NCBI RefSeq assembly: GCF_002251855.1 | Contig: NZ_NOXW01000021.1 | Coordinates: forward strand, 124,001-188,000 | DNA from: Rhodoferax sp. TH121 | GTDB taxonomy: Bacteria > Pseudomonadota > Gammaproteobacteria > Burkholderiales > Burkholderiaceae_C | Length of the DNA: 64,000 nucleotides | Direction: 5' to 3' | In this document: one piece after another, positions 1 through 9,552 of the stretch | How positions within the stretch are numbered: the stretch's first letter is position 1 | Layout: each line of letters starts with the position of its first letter | Position numbers and translations under genes: made by a program | Notes under the pieces: generated by a model | Seen by the model: the letters and a program-made list of their open reading frames with translations, nothing else | Databases searched by the model: none | Told to the model about the DNA's origin: nothing

Positions 1-1
1 T

Positions 2-199
2 CGCGCATTTGAACGTTTCTACCGTGCGGATGCGTCTGGAAACATTCCTGGTACTGGCTTGGGCTTGAGTTTGGTGAAGGAGGTCGCCGAGCTGCACCAA
101 GGCCGAGTCACCTTGACCAGTACTTTGGGGGTGGGTACCACAGCCCACCTGTGGATCCCGCTGGCCACCAACCAGTCCTTGGCCATGCACAAGGAATAA
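2..199 (+). CDS. Sensor histidine kinase, C-terminal fragment (5' end outside window)
   Basis: The first 66 codons read in frame to a TAA at 197-199. The fragment contains ERFYRAD followed by GTGLGLSLVKE, the F box and G2 box of a HATPase_c ATP-binding domain, then the usual short beta-strand tail (LTSTLGVGTTAHLWIPL). This identifies the end of a membrane-type histidine kinase that autophosphorylates and passes phosphate to a response regulator. Sensor domain, phosphoacceptor histidine and partner gene lie upstream of the window, so the signal and targets cannot be stated. Confidence 0.9.
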   Translation, partial: RAFERFYRADASGNIPGTGLGLSLVKEVAELHQGRVTLTSTLGVGTTAHLWIPLATNQSLAMHKE

Positions 200-347
200 A
201 CCGCAGCGCCCACTGTGAAAGCTGTTCTGCTCGACACGGTTTTTTGGGTAAGTGTGGATGCGTGTAGCCTGGGTGACCCTGCGGCAGAAAACCCTTTGCG
301 GTCCCCCGTAAACTGGCCGGTCTTGTAACCCTTCCCGTCCTGTTTGT

Positions 348-1448
348 ATGTCTAACGCCGCTCCCCTGTTCCAGCCCTTCACCTTCAAGGGCCTCACGCT
401 CGCCAACCGCATTGTCATGGCCCCCATGACGCGCTCGTTCTCGCCCGGTGGTGTGCCCACTCCCGCGGTGACCGAGTATTACCGCAAGCGCGCCGCCGCT
501 GCGGTGGGCCTGATTGTTTCTGAGGGTACGGTCGTGCAGCGCCCGTCTGCGGCCAACGACCCCGACGTCCCCCACTTCTGGGGCGATGCTGCTTTGGGCG
601 CCTGGCAAGACGTCATCAACACCGTGCACCAGGCCGGTGGTGTGATGGCGCCGCAGCTCTGGCATGTGGGTGCAGCTCGCAACCCCCGCACCACCTGGAC
701 CGCGCCCCCGCCCGTGGACTCGCCCTCCGGCCTGTCGCGCCCCGGCAAAGCCTTCGGCGAGCCCATGACCGACGAAGCCATTGCCGACACGATTGCCGCT
801 TTTGCCAAGGCCGCCGGTGCGGCCAAGCGCCTGGGCTTTGACACCATCGAACTGCATGGCGCCCATGGCTATCTGATTGACCAGTTCTTCTGGGAAGGCA
901 CCAACGCTCGTACCGACAAATACGGTGGCGATCTGGTGGCCCGTGGCCGCTTTGCGGCCGAGATTCTGAAGGCCGTGCGCGCTGAAGTGGGGCCGGACTA
1001 CCCGGTCATCATCCGCCTCTCCCAATGGAAGCAGCAGGACTACGCAGCCCGCATTGCCCAGACACCCGACGAGATGGCCGCTTGGTTGCAGCCGCTGGCC
1101 GATGCTGGTGCTGACATCTTCCACTGTTCGCAGCGCCGCTTCTGGGAACCCGAGTTTGATGGCTCCGACCTGAACTTTGCCGGTTGGGCCAAGAAGCTCA
1201 CCGGCCGCCCCACCATCACCGTGGGTTCGGTCGGCCTGAGCGGCGAATTCATCGCCGCATTCGGTGGCGAAAGCTCCAAGCCCGCATCGCTGGACGAACT
1301 GCTGCGCCGCTTTGACCGTGGTGACTTTGACTTGGTCGCTGTGGGCCGCGCCCTGATCAGCGACCCAGATTGGGCGGTGAAGGTGCGCGATGGCCGCGAG
1401 GCAGAGTTGTCGAACTTCTCGCCGGCGGCGTTGGCAAGTTTGGTTTGA
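348..1448 (+). CDS. Alkene reductase / NADH:flavin oxidoreductase of the Old Yellow Enzyme family
   Basis: A 366-residue FMN-dependent TIM-barrel oxidoreductase. The opening PLFQPFTFKGLTLANRIVMAPMTRS is the standard OYE N-terminus; QLWHVGAARNP, ELHGAHGYLIDQFF (substrate-binding His pair, spacing HxxH) and the C-terminal VAVGRALISDPDW FMN-phosphate region follow in order. Such enzymes reduce activated C=C bonds of enones and related electrophiles using NAD(P)H; the physiological substrate is unknown. It is monocistronic: 148 bp separate it from the upstream kinase, and it converges on the DUF1304 gene with a hairpin between the stops. The family call is firm, the substrate is not. Confidence 0.92.
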   Translation: MSNAAPLFQPFTFKGLTLANRIVMAPMTRSFSPGGVPTPAVTEYYRKRAAAAVGLIVSEGTVVQRPSAANDPDVPHFWGDAALGAWQDVINTVHQAGGVMAPQLWHVGAARNPRTTWTAPPPVDSPSGLSRPGKAFGEPMTDEAIADTIAAFAKAAGAAKRLGFDTIELHGAHGYLIDQFFWEGTNARTDKYGGDLVARGRFAAEILKAVRAEVGPDYPVIIRLSQWKQQDYAARIAQTPDEMAAWLQPLADAGADIFHCSQRRFWEPEFDGSDLNFAGWAKKLTGRPTITVGSVGLSGEFIAAFGGESSKPASLDELLRRFDRGDFDLVAVGRALISDPDWAVKVRDGREAELSNFSPAALASLV

Positions 1449-1459
1449 TGGGATGACAT

Positions 1460-1485
1460 GGGGCTACGCCAGTAGGCGGAGCCCC
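1460..1485. terminator. Hairpin between convergent OYE and DUF1304 genes
   Basis: GGGGCT-A-CGCC pairs with GGCG-G-AGCCCC around an AGTA loop (10 pairs with one internal mismatch). It sits exactly between two convergent stop codons, so it probably ends transcription from both sides, although there is no clear T-tract on either strand. Confidence 0.5.
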
Positions 1486-1496
1486 GTGGCTGGCGT

Positions 1497-1856
1497 TTAC
1501 AGCAGGTACAGCGCCAACAATCCCAACACGGCTGGAACAGTCTGGATGTACAGAATACGCACCATCACCGTGACCGCCCCCCAGATGCCCGCTACTGCCA
1601 CGCAGGCCAAGCCATAGGTGGCAAACGCCTTGGCGATGGCCGGGTCGGGGTAGACCAGGCCCAGCAGGCAGGCCGCAGCCAGAAAGCCGTTGTAGCAACC
1701 CTGGTTGGACATGGCAGCCTTGCGCATGGCCACTTCGGCCTTGGGAATGCCAAACACCTTGACCCCGCGCGACTCAAACAGCACGGTTTCCAGCAGAAAG
1801 ATGTAAATGTGGATCAGGCAGACCACGGCGATGAGGATTTGGGCAAGGATGTGCAT
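1497..1856 (-). CDS. DUF1304 small integral membrane protein
   Basis: 119 residues with four hydrophobic segments: about 4-22, 55-67, 75-98 and 105-119. The NQGCYNGFLA stretch near residue 51 and the LLETVLFESRGVKVFG segment are characteristic of the DUF1304 membrane family. No biochemical role is established for the family. It is divergent from a TetR regulator whose start is 86 bp away, an arrangement that suggests it is a target of that regulator (inference). Confidence 0.85.
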   Translation of the reverse strand: MHILAQILIAVVCLIHIYIFLLETVLFESRGVKVFGIPKAEVAMRKAAMSNQGCYNGFLAAACLLGLVYPDPAIAKAFATYGLACVAVAGIWGAVTVMVRILYIQTVPAVLGLLALYLL

Positions 1857-1942
1857 GGAAAAGTCTTGGGTTGATGCAATGGCATGGAGAATACATAATC
1901 ACGTTATGTTTGTAAAGCGAGTCCTTGTCGCCCACGTTACCC

Positions 1943-2575
1943 ATGGCTGAAACCTCTAGCAAACGCGATGGTCGCAAAGAAAACGCCAGCGCCACGCAGG
2001 CGGCGTTGCAGCGCGCCGCGCTGCGTTGGTTCAGCGAGCAGGGCTTCGAGAAAGCGCCAGTCGGCAGCATCTGCGCCGATGCCGGCGTGACCGTGGGCGC
2101 GCTGTACCACCACTACGGCGACAAGAAAGGCCTGTTTGCCGCCGTGGTGGAGGAGGTGGACGCCGGGCTGGTGCTGGCTGCTTTGGCGGCGCGCCAAGCC
2201 GTCATTGACGGCGGTGGCAGCGCCTGGGATGCGTTCTTGGCGTCTATCGATACCGTGCTGCAAGCCGGCACGAATGCGCCCATGCGGCGTTTGATGCTGG
2301 TGGACGCGCCTGCGGTGCTGGGCCCGCAGGTGTGGGGGGAAATCCGCCAGCGGCAGGGTCTGGGCGCCATGCGCGGCAGCATCGGCGCCATTCAGGCGCA
2401 CGGCATTTTTCAGGGGTACGATCCGGAGCGCCTGGCGCGCATTGTGTTGGGCGCGCTCTACGGTGGCATGGATTCCCTGCCGGACGATGAGGCCAGCGTG
2501 CAGGACGCGCTGGCCGACACCCGGCAATGCCTGGTGGCCATGCTTGAAGGTTTGCGAAGCAAGGATGTTGTATGA
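1943..2575 (+). CDS. TetR/AcrR-family transcriptional regulator
   Basis: 210 residues. The N-terminal helix-turn-helix is plain: an ALRWFSEQGFEKAPVGSICADAG helix pair followed by the diagnostic VTVGALYHHYGDKKGLFAAVV (roughly residues 20-65). The C-terminal ligand-binding helices are variable as usual, with LVDAPAVLGPQVW and IVLGALYGGMD recognisable from related regulators. I chose the ATG at 1943; an in-frame TTG at 1925 is also possible. It is divergent from DUF1304 and its stop overlaps the next gene's ATG (ATGA), so it likely represses the divergent unit and is co-transcribed with the downstream unknown gene. Ligand unknown. Confidence 0.9.
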   Translation: MAETSSKRDGRKENASATQAALQRAALRWFSEQGFEKAPVGSICADAGVTVGALYHHYGDKKGLFAAVVEEVDAGLVLAALAARQAVIDGGGSAWDAFLASIDTVLQAGTNAPMRRLMLVDAPAVLGPQVWGEIRQRQGLGAMRGSIGAIQAHGIFQGYDPERLARIVLGALYGGMDSLPDDEASVQDALADTRQCLVAMLEGLRSKDVV

Positions 2576-3042
2576 CCGTACAGACCACATTTCAACTTGG
2601 CACCGACACCAGCACCGTGCTGTGTACCGAAGACGGCCGCGTTGTGCTGGAGCAGGAGTTGCCACTGGGCACCGCATCACTAGCCCGCCAATGGATGCGC
2701 TACACACCGCCCACGCCGCTGGACATTGAACACGCCATTGAGCAGGTGGAAGACGTGGTGATGCCGCTGGCAGCCAAGCTGGTGCGCACGGACCAGTTGC
2801 AGCTGCGTGGGCCCGGAGCCGCGTTGATTCTGCAAGGGGTGGGCGCTGCGCCGGGTGCTGTGCTGCGATGGAGCCTGGACGATGTGGAGGATCTCTTCAA
2901 CCGCCTCGCCATGGTCAGCCAAGGCCGCCCCAGCGGGCAGGAGGCCCTGCCTACCGAGCCGCAGTTTTATGCGGCGATGGTGATCCTGCGGGAGTGTTTG
3001 CACCACCTGCGGTTCGCTAAGGTCGTGGTGCAGGCGGGGTGA
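2572..3042 (+). CDS. Conserved-looking protein of unknown function, translationally coupled to TetR
   Basis: 156 residues, no signal peptide and no membrane segment. I do not recognise the family. It starts in an ATGA overlap with the TetR stop, so the two are probably translated together. The protein looks soluble and mixed alpha/beta, with two acidic helical stretches (LDIEHAIEQVEDVVMP near 50-65; LDDVEDLFNRLAMV near 101-114). Codon usage is like the neighbours, so the reading frame is credible. Confidence 0.7.
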   Translation: MTVQTTFQLGTDTSTVLCTEDGRVVLEQELPLGTASLARQWMRYTPPTPLDIEHAIEQVEDVVMPLAAKLVRTDQLQLRGPGAALILQGVGAAPGAVLRWSLDDVEDLFNRLAMVSQGRPSGQEALPTEPQFYAAMVILRECLHHLRFAKVVVQAG

Positions 3043-3075
3043 GCTTACTGCGCGGGTGAAAGCGGCTTCCAGCGC

Positions 3076-3405
3076 TCATTCAAGTGGAGATTTGGCCGCG
3101 CGTTTTCGGTGCGTTTGGTTGTAGCCGATAGCAGGGTCATTGCTCTGCAGTATTCGAATGAACTCACTTTCTTTTCTTCGAATTTCAAGCTTGTCATCCG
3201 ACTCGAAAAGAATTTGCTTGCGCAAGGTGAGGTCGAGAAGGTCGGTCTTGGTGAAATCTTTTTCGACCAGAGCGTTGTCCCAACTACCGAAATAGCGCAA
3301 GGAGTGACCTGGCGCTCCCTCATCCTTCCCCACATAGATCTTTCCGTTTGGAAAAGTGATCTTGTAGACGACATATCGAAACAACGCTGGCTGAGGCGCT
3401 GACAT
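3076..3405 (-). CDS. Small GIY-YIG nuclease-like protein
   Basis: 109 residues. RYVVYKITFPNGKIYVGKDEG near residues 10-30 is the two-strand start of a GIY-YIG fold (VYKI...KIYVG replaces the literal GIY...YIG), followed by HSLRYFGSW. The rest is helical and charged, and the domain is short compared with UvrC or homing enzymes. Its ATG overlaps the TAA of the giant macroglobulin gene (TAATG), which would permit translational coupling. The coding sequence is visibly richer in A+T than its neighbours, as expected for a recently acquired gene. Nuclease activity is inferred from the fold only. Confidence 0.75.
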   Translation of the reverse strand: MSAPQPALFRYVVYKITFPNGKIYVGKDEGAPGHSLRYFGSWDNALVEKDFTKTDLLDLTLRKQILFESDDKLEIRRKESEFIRILQSNDPAIGYNQTHRKRAAKSPLE

Positions 3406-6400
3406 TATTTCGCAGCCTCCACCTTCACCTTCATGTTCGGCGCCTCCCCAAACATCTCCGGCGCATACATCGCTTCCACGCGTGAGGGCGGAAGCGAGAA
3501 CTCGCCGATGTTGTTCAGGCGGATGGTGTATTCCATTTTCACCACGCCCTTGGGCAGGTACTCGTAGTAGCTGCGGAAGGATTCGAAGCTGCGCTCTTCA
3601 AACGCGGCCCAGCCGTAGCCATCGCGTTTCTCGCCTTGTGTCGCAATCTCGGAATCGCGACCTAAACCACTACCCAAAATGGTGGCGCCGCCGGGCACGG
3701 GGTCGGTGATGGCGACCCAGGTCATGTCGGCGCTGGCGTTCACCTCGATGCTGATGCGCAGCACGTCACCGCGCGTGTAGCTGCCGGCAGGCAGGTTCTT
3801 GTTGGCCTGCTCCACGGGGGTGATGGTCTTCTTGATTTGGTAGCCGGCAAAGAAGGGCGCCTTCAGCTGCACCGCAGCCACAGACTGCAGCGTGAGCCAA
3901 GGTTTGCCGGCGCCCTGGTGGGTCACGTTGAGCGTGTCCTTGGCGGCCGTATTGCCCCAAGGCAGGAACATGGTGTTGTTCCGCAGGTTGCCCGGTGATG
4001 CGGGTGCGCCAAACATGGTGGTCTGGTGCGCGGCCCCCGATGCATCGGTGGTCTTGATGCGTTCGACCTTGCTCCAGTCCACGGCGGCACTGCCCGTGCT
4101 CATGCTGGCCTTGGTGCCGCCGGCCACCGGCACGGCCTCAAACTTGGCGCTGAATTTCTCCAGTGCCAGGCCACCCCAAAGGTTGGCGGTGGTGGTGTGC
4201 CAGGCGCCGTTTTGCTGGCGGCTGATGAAGCCGTTGGCCAGGCGACCCATGTCGTCCTTCCAGGCCGGGTCGTCCATCACGGCCAGGATCAGGCGCGCGG
4301 TGTTCACGTCGCCGTTTTGCATCAGCCACCACCAGTAGTCGTCCTTCTCGCTGCTGAAGATCATCTTGGTTCCCTGGTAGCTGATGCGGCTGCGCAGGAT
4401 CTGGTTGGCCTCTGCGATGCGCTTGTCGCGCTCGGGCACGTCGTTCACGCGCTTGAGGATGTTGAGCCAATCAATCACCGAATGCGTGGGCCACTGGTTG
4501 GGCGCAATGGTGATGCTGTTCACCATGCGGCCCTGGGCCTTGCCGTAGCGCGACAGCGCTTCGATGGCGGCCAGCTTGCGCATGTCCAGGTCCTTGCGTG
4601 GGCTCCAGAACTCGCGCTGAATGCGGCCTTCCACAAAGGCGATGAGGCCGCGCTCCATGGGCGCGCGGATTTCGTCGCTGAGTGCGAATGCGGGGTTGAT
4701 GGTGGACGCCTCATGCGTGGCGGCCAGCAGGTAGGCGGTCAGCGTGTCGCTGCCGCGGTTGGCCTCGCCATCGCGCGGCGGGAAGTAATTGGCCAAGCCA
4801 TCGCTATCCACGTAGCTGGGGATTTGCGTGGCCACGGTCTGCCATAGCTTGCCGTCGCGCAGGCCCACGCTCTTGCTGGTCTTTTGCTCCAGGCAGGCAA
4901 AGGGGTAGGTGGCAAACCAGTCCTTCACGCCCGGCAGGCCTTCGGCCAGCTTGGGCTGTAGCGACATCTTGAGCCCACCACGGCCGGGCAGGGCGTCGGC
5001 GGGGGCGTTCACGTCCAGGGTGAATGGGCCGTCAATCTGCATCAGCGTCGCCTGCTGCACAGTCAGCGGCACAGCGGGCACGATGCGCTGGCGCGCCTTG
5101 AGCGCATCCCTGGCACCGCTGATCGTGTCCTTGGCCTCAATCTCCCACAGGATGGCCTCGTTACGGGTCAGCGCCAGCTGGGCCGGTGCGGTCACGTTCC
5201 AGGCCACTTCGCGTGCATCGCCTGCGGGGATGTCCACGGTTTGTGGCTCCATCGTCAGCAGCGTGGCGCGCGGTGCTACCAGCACCTTCATGGCCTGCTT
5301 GGTGGTGTTGCGCAGGGTCAGCTGCGCGCGGTACTGGTCGTCCTCGCGCACCAGCGGCGGCAGGCCGCTGATGATCTGCAAGTCCTGCGTGGCGCGGATG
5401 CTGGTGCTACCCGTGCCAAACATGCCGGTGAAGGCATCGGCCACGGCCACGATCTTGAAGGTGGTCAGTGCGTCGTTCAGCGGCACGGTGACCACCGCCT
5501 GGCCGTTGGCGTCCAGCTTCACGCTGGGGTTCCACAGCAGCAGGGTTTCCAGCAGCTCACGCGCACCGCTGTGGCCACCACCACCGCCGGGTGCCACGGC
5601 CTTGCGGCCATAGTGGCGCCGGCCAATGATTTCCATCTGCGCGGTGGACGTTTCCACGCCCCAGCTGCGCCGCTGCAACATCGCGTCCAGCAGATTCCAG
5701 CTGCTGTTGGGCATCAGCTCCAGCAGGGCCTGGTCGACGGCGGCCAGGGCCACTTCGGCACCGGCCGCTGGCTGGCCGTTGGGCAGCTTCACTTGAATAG
5801 TGACCTGCGCCTTGCCGCGCACGGCGTAGCTTTCCTTGTCAGCTTTCACGCTCACGTCGAGCTGGTGGGCCTTGGTACCCACGCGGATTTCCGCCACGCC
5901 CAGGCGGAAGGCGGGCTTGCTCAAATCCACCAACGCGGTGGGCGCCACATATTCGCGGCCCTCGTACCAGAAGCTGGTCCACCACTCGCGCGGGGCCTTG
6001 TAGCCCCAGGTGAAGAAGCTGTACCACGGCACCTCGCGCAGGCGGCCGCGCAGCACCAGTGCACTCACATACACATTGGGGCCCCAGCCTTCCTGAATCT
6101 TCAGGCTGATGGTGGGGTCCTGGCCGTTGAGCTGCACCACCTCGCTCTGCACAATGCCTTCGCGCTCCACCGACACCAACGCGGTGGCAAAGCGGAAGGG
6201 CATGCGCACCTGGAATTTGGCCGTCTCACCGGGCTGGTAGGCCTTCTTTTCGGGGAGCAGGTCGATGCGGTCGGTGTTCTCGCCACCAAACCACAGCTCG
6301 CCCTGTTTGGTGACATAGACCGAAGAGGCCGCCTGAATGCTGTTGCCAGCGCCGTCTTTGGCGGTCACCACCAGTTCCACTTCACCGGCTTCGTTGAGTT

Positions 6401-9400
6401 CGGTTTCGCACAACAGCAGGCCGCGCGAATCGCTCTTGCCGCTGCAGACGCTGCCCATTTCTTTGGTGCTGGTTTTGTTGTCGTAGGTGTAGAAGCCGCC
6501 CACCATGCGCTTGCGCGTGGTAGTGGTGATGCGGGCAGTGGCTTTCACTTCCAGCGCCACGCCTGCTTGCGGCTTGCCCGTCAGGTCCAGCGCCAGGGCC
6601 TGGAACTTGATTTTCTGGCTGCTGGACACCCAGCCTTCGGTCTTGATGCCGGCCACCACGCTGGCGGGCCACAGCGTTTGCGTGCTGCGAATGGTTTGCA
6701 CTTCGCCGTTGGGGTCGGAGTAGGTGGCCTCCAGCAGCAGGTCTTGCGGCTGGCGGCTTTTGGGCACTTGTTCCAGTGTGAGTTTGCCTGCGCCGCTTTT
6801 GTCCAGCGTCAGCGGCAGCTTGTCGGCAATCACGCGGTTGTCTGCGCTGGCGTTGCTGTCTTCTTCACCCTCGCCACTGCTGGCTTGTTGGTTGCCGCGC
6901 GGGGCGGAGAAGTTGAATTCGCTGAAGTCGGCAAAGCTCAGGGACTTGCTGCGCACCAGCGCCGACACACGCACGGGCAGGTTCACCGCACCGCCACCCG
7001 ATACGTAGTTGATCTGCACATCCACGGGCACCTTGTCCACATGCACCAGCGCCTTCTTCTCGGCTGGCGTCACGCGGCCTTCCAGCACTGGCAGGCGGAA
7101 CTCTTCTACGCGGAACTGGCCGGTGTAGAAGTCCTGGTCTTGCCGGCTGCCAGACAGCTGAACTTGGTAGACGCCTAGCTTGGCTGCGGGCGGGATGGAG
7201 AAGCTGTTCTCGGCACTCAGGCCACCGGTAGCGGTTTTGCGCCACTTCAGGTCCTGCTCGTACTGCTGGCCGCTGCCCACGTGGGTGATCAGCAGGGTGT
7301 CGGGCTGCTCGGCGGGCAGGCCAAAGCCTTTGGACGTTTCGGTGCGCAGCAGGTGTTTCATGGACACGGTTTCGCCCGCGCGCAAGAGCGTGCGGTCAAA
7401 CACGGTGTGGGCACGTTCGTCGGGTACCGCGTCGCGGCTGGTGGGCACGTTGAAGCGCCAGGGCTCGATGCCACGGTTCCAGTCGCTCCACGTGAAGGCC
7501 AGGTCTTGCGCCGTGCCTTTGCCGTCGCCCGCTGACTGGCTGGCGCGTGCGCTCACAAAGTAGGCTTGGCCATAACCGTCTTCCCCACTGCAGCGCGGGG
7601 GCTGGGGCGAGAGGCCCTCAAAGTTGGCCACGCCTTGCGCATTGGTGACGCCGGTGGCTAGCTCTTTGCCCCGGCAGTCGGACACGCGCACGGTGGCACC
7701 GGCCACCGGTGCACCCTTGTCCAGCGAAGTGACCCAGGCCAGCGCGTTCTCGCGCCCCAGCTTGAAGTGCACGCCCAGGTTGGTGACCAGGGCCGAGGTG
7801 CGCACGTACATGGTGCGGCTTTCGCCATGACGCTTGTCCAGGAGGCTGTTGCCCAACCGCTGCGAGGCAATTTCAACCACATGGAAGCCGGGCGTGAGGG
7901 GAATGCCCACTACTTCAAAGGGGCGCGGGTCGTTGTTCTCTGGCTTGGGCAAGTCCAGCGTCTTCACATTCGGACGGCCTTGCAAGAGCGACACCATGCG
8001 GGTTTGTACGCCGTATTTGTCGGCATCGCTCACGATTTTGGGCAGCGGGCCTTGCACATCGGCTGCGGCCTGCTTGCGCGACACGGTGTAACTGTCGTAG
8101 CGCTGTACCTTGCGCCACCAGGCAATGATGTCGGCATCGGTGCCCGGCTGGAAGGTGCTGACCTTGCCGGCGGGCGCTTTGGCGTTGGGTTTGGCCTGTT
8201 CGGTGTTCACACCCTTGACATTCAGCGCGGCTTCCACGTTACGCAGGGTGACGGGCAGCAGGGCTACGCCATTGGGTTCGGCAAAACGCTCCACGATGCC
8301 AAAGGGTGACGCGGCAAACTTGGCCAGCGGCGGTCTGGCGGCGGTGGCGGTCTTGAGCGGAAAGCTGTCGGCATTGCGCAGCGTGCGGCCCGAAGCGTCT
8401 TTGAAGTTCTTGGGCAGCTCAATGGTGAACGCGGTTTGCTCGGGCAGCGGTGCCTCGAAGCTGATGCCGTTGACCACGCCATCTTCGTCTTGCTCCTCTC
8501 CCAGGCTGGGCTTGAAGCTCTCTTTGCCACCCACCAGACGAATGCCTTGCAGCAGCTTCACTGGCACCGGTGCGTTGAAGTTCAGCGTCATGGGGCGAAT
8601 CGGCAGGCAGGCGCTCTGCGCGTTTTCGCGTTCGCAGCTGAAGGTGGCCGCAAAAGGCTCGCGCACCTGGAAGTTGAAGCGTTTCTCCACGCTGTTGGGC
8701 ACACCTGTGGCTGCGCCACCGCGCACGGGCGTGGTCACACCCTTGCCAAACACCAGTTGCACCTTGGCCGATGAGGACAGCGTGCGGTTGCACGCCAGCG
8801 TGACGATGGACAGCGGGTTGGCCTTGGCCTCCGATTCCATGCCTTGTGCCTGCAGCAGGGCTTCGCGGTCTTTGCCGCTGATCAGGCGAATCGCCACGCG
8901 TTCACCCAGACCTTCTACCGCGCACCACACATGGGCCTGCACGCTCTCCAACGTGGCGGCACCGTTGAGGCGCAGGGTGAAGAATTGTTCTTCGTCGATG
9001 CGGCTGCCTGAGTAGGGGCGAATGCTCTGCACAAACGGACCGCCGCTATTGAATTTGTAGCTGCTCGCGCCCGTGAGCGCTGCGCCTTTGGGCGATTTAA
9101 AGCCTGCTTTGGCCTGCACGGTGCAGCTGATGCCGGGCGGAAGGTCGTTCTCAAAGTCAAATGCCCACACCCGGTCGTTCACCCAGCGGCCCGTGCCCTT
9201 CGTGACCTGGGCATCGCTGCAGCTCAGGGTGAGCGGGGCCTCTGCCTTGGGGTCGCCAAAGTTGACGGCGCTTTCGTCAAATTTGGCCACCACCTGGCGT
9301 ATCTGGGCAATTTCTCCTTGGGGGGAGAGGCTGGTGATTTGCAGGGCCATGGCGGCCCACGAGGACGCGGCCAGGCCGCAGGCGAGAAGGATTTTTGGTG

Positions 9401-9407
9401 TTTTCAC
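3405..9407 (-). CDS. Bacterial alpha-2-macroglobulin with thioester
   Basis: About 2000 residues, among the largest bacterial macroglobulins. Bacterial A2M proteins sit in the periplasm or on membranes and trap attacking proteases through a strained thioester. The start is a GTG at 9407-9405 preceded by GGGAG, giving a signal peptide (VKTPKILLACGLAASSWAAMA). A longer reading to 9509 lacks a signal. Seen in order: several Ig-like MG domains, an A2M_N region around MSALVLRGRLREV-like strands, a glycine-rich linker (GGGGGH), and the thioester motif CLEQ at residues 1505-1508 inside YPFACLEQKTSK, then a terpenoid-cyclase-like alpha domain and a C-terminal receptor-like domain. Unlike E. coli yfhM, no pbpC neighbour is present. 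LLAC near residue 10 resembles a lipobox but sits too close to the start. Confidence 0.93.
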   Translation of the reverse strand: MKTPKILLACGLAASSWAAMALQITSLSPQGEIAQIRQVVAKFDESAVNFGDPKAEAPLTLSCSDAQVTKGTGRWVNDRVWAFDFENDLPPGISCTVQAKAGFKSPKGAALTGASSYKFNSGGPFVQSIRPYSGSRIDEEQFFTLRLNGAATLESVQAHVWCAVEGLGERVAIRLISGKDREALLQAQGMESEAKANPLSIVTLACNRTLSSSAKVQLVFGKGVTTPVRGGAATGVPNSVEKRFNFQVREPFAATFSCERENAQSACLPIRPMTLNFNAPVPVKLLQGIRLVGGKESFKPSLGEEQDEDGVVNGISFEAPLPEQTAFTIELPKNFKDASGRTLRNADSFPLKTATAARPPLAKFAASPFGIVERFAEPNGVALLPVTLRNVEAALNVKGVNTEQAKPNAKAPAGKVSTFQPGTDADIIAWWRKVQRYDSYTVSRKQAAADVQGPLPKIVSDADKYGVQTRMVSLLQGRPNVKTLDLPKPENNDPRPFEVVGIPLTPGFHVVEIASQRLGNSLLDKRHGESRTMYVRTSALVTNLGVHFKLGRENALAWVTSLDKGAPVAGATVRVSDCRGKELATGVTNAQGVANFEGLSPQPPRCSGEDGYGQAYFVSARASQSAGDGKGTAQDLAFTWSDWNRGIEPWRFNVPTSRDAVPDERAHTVFDRTLLRAGETVSMKHLLRTETSKGFGLPAEQPDTLLITHVGSGQQYEQDLKWRKTATGGLSAENSFSIPPAAKLGVYQVQLSGSRQDQDFYTGQFRVEEFRLPVLEGRVTPAEKKALVHVDKVPVDVQINYVSGGGAVNLPVRVSALVRSKSLSFADFSEFNFSAPRGNQQASSGEGEEDSNASADNRVIADKLPLTLDKSGAGKLTLEQVPKSRQPQDLLLEATYSDPNGEVQTIRSTQTLWPASVVAGIKTEGWVSSSQKIKFQALALDLTGKPQAGVALEVKATARITTTTRKRMVGGFYTYDNKTSTKEMGSVCSGKSDSRGLLLCETELNEAGEVELVVTAKDGAGNSIQAASSVYVTKQGELWFGGENTDRIDLLPEKKAYQPGETAKFQVRMPFRFATALVSVEREGIVQSEVVQLNGQDPTISLKIQEGWGPNVYVSALVLRGRLREVPWYSFFTWGYKAPREWWTSFWYEGREYVAPTALVDLSKPAFRLGVAEIRVGTKAHQLDVSVKADKESYAVRGKAQVTIQVKLPNGQPAAGAEVALAAVDQALLELMPNSSWNLLDAMLQRRSWGVETSTAQMEIIGRRHYGRKAVAPGGGGGHSGARELLETLLLWNPSVKLDANGQAVVTVPLNDALTTFKIVAVADAFTGMFGTGSTSIRATQDLQIISGLPPLVREDDQYRAQLTLRNTTKQAMKVLVAPRATLLTMEPQTVDIPAGDAREVAWNVTAPAQLALTRNEAILWEIEAKDTISGARDALKARQRIVPAVPLTVQQATLMQIDGPFTLDVNAPADALPGRGGLKMSLQPKLAEGLPGVKDWFATYPFACLEQKTSKSVGLRDGKLWQTVATQIPSYVDSDGLANYFPPRDGEANRGSDTLTAYLLAATHEASTINPAFALSDEIRAPMERGLIAFVEGRIQREFWSPRKDLDMRKLAAIEALSRYGKAQGRMVNSITIAPNQWPTHSVIDWLNILKRVNDVPERDKRIAEANQILRSRISYQGTKMIFSSEKDDYWWWLMQNGDVNTARLILAVMDDPAWKDDMGRLANGFISRQQNGAWHTTTANLWGGLALEKFSAKFEAVPVAGGTKASMSTGSAAVDWSKVERIKTTDASGAAHQTTMFGAPASPGNLRNNTMFLPWGNTAAKDTLNVTHQGAGKPWLTLQSVAAVQLKAPFFAGYQIKKTITPVEQANKNLPAGSYTRGDVLRISIEVNASADMTWVAITDPVPGGATILGSGLGRDSEIATQGEKRDGYGWAAFEERSFESFRSYYEYLPKGVVKMEYTIRLNNIGEFSLPPSRVEAMYAPEMFGEAPNMKVKVEAAK

Positions 9408-9552
9408 GCGGGCTCCCGAAAAGCAGAGGGGAAGGGTAGCCGAAAAAAATTGAAACCCATTGAATCCAGTCGGCTTTGGGCTGCGTACCTGTAACAAGCC
9501 GCAACGCATTTGCTTGCGTGCCCATTCCTAACTCAGATCGATTGGACGCCCC

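Noticed and set aside
5241..7178. 645-codon open frame on the plus strand
   Set aside because: Antisense of the macroglobulin gene; His/Gln/Leu-rich nonsense composition, no domain, typical shadow of GC-rich coding.
9406..9426. Lipobox LLAC at the macroglobulin start
   Set aside because: Only about six residues precede LLAC from the likely GTG start, too short for a lipoprotein signal; a standard signal peptide fits better.
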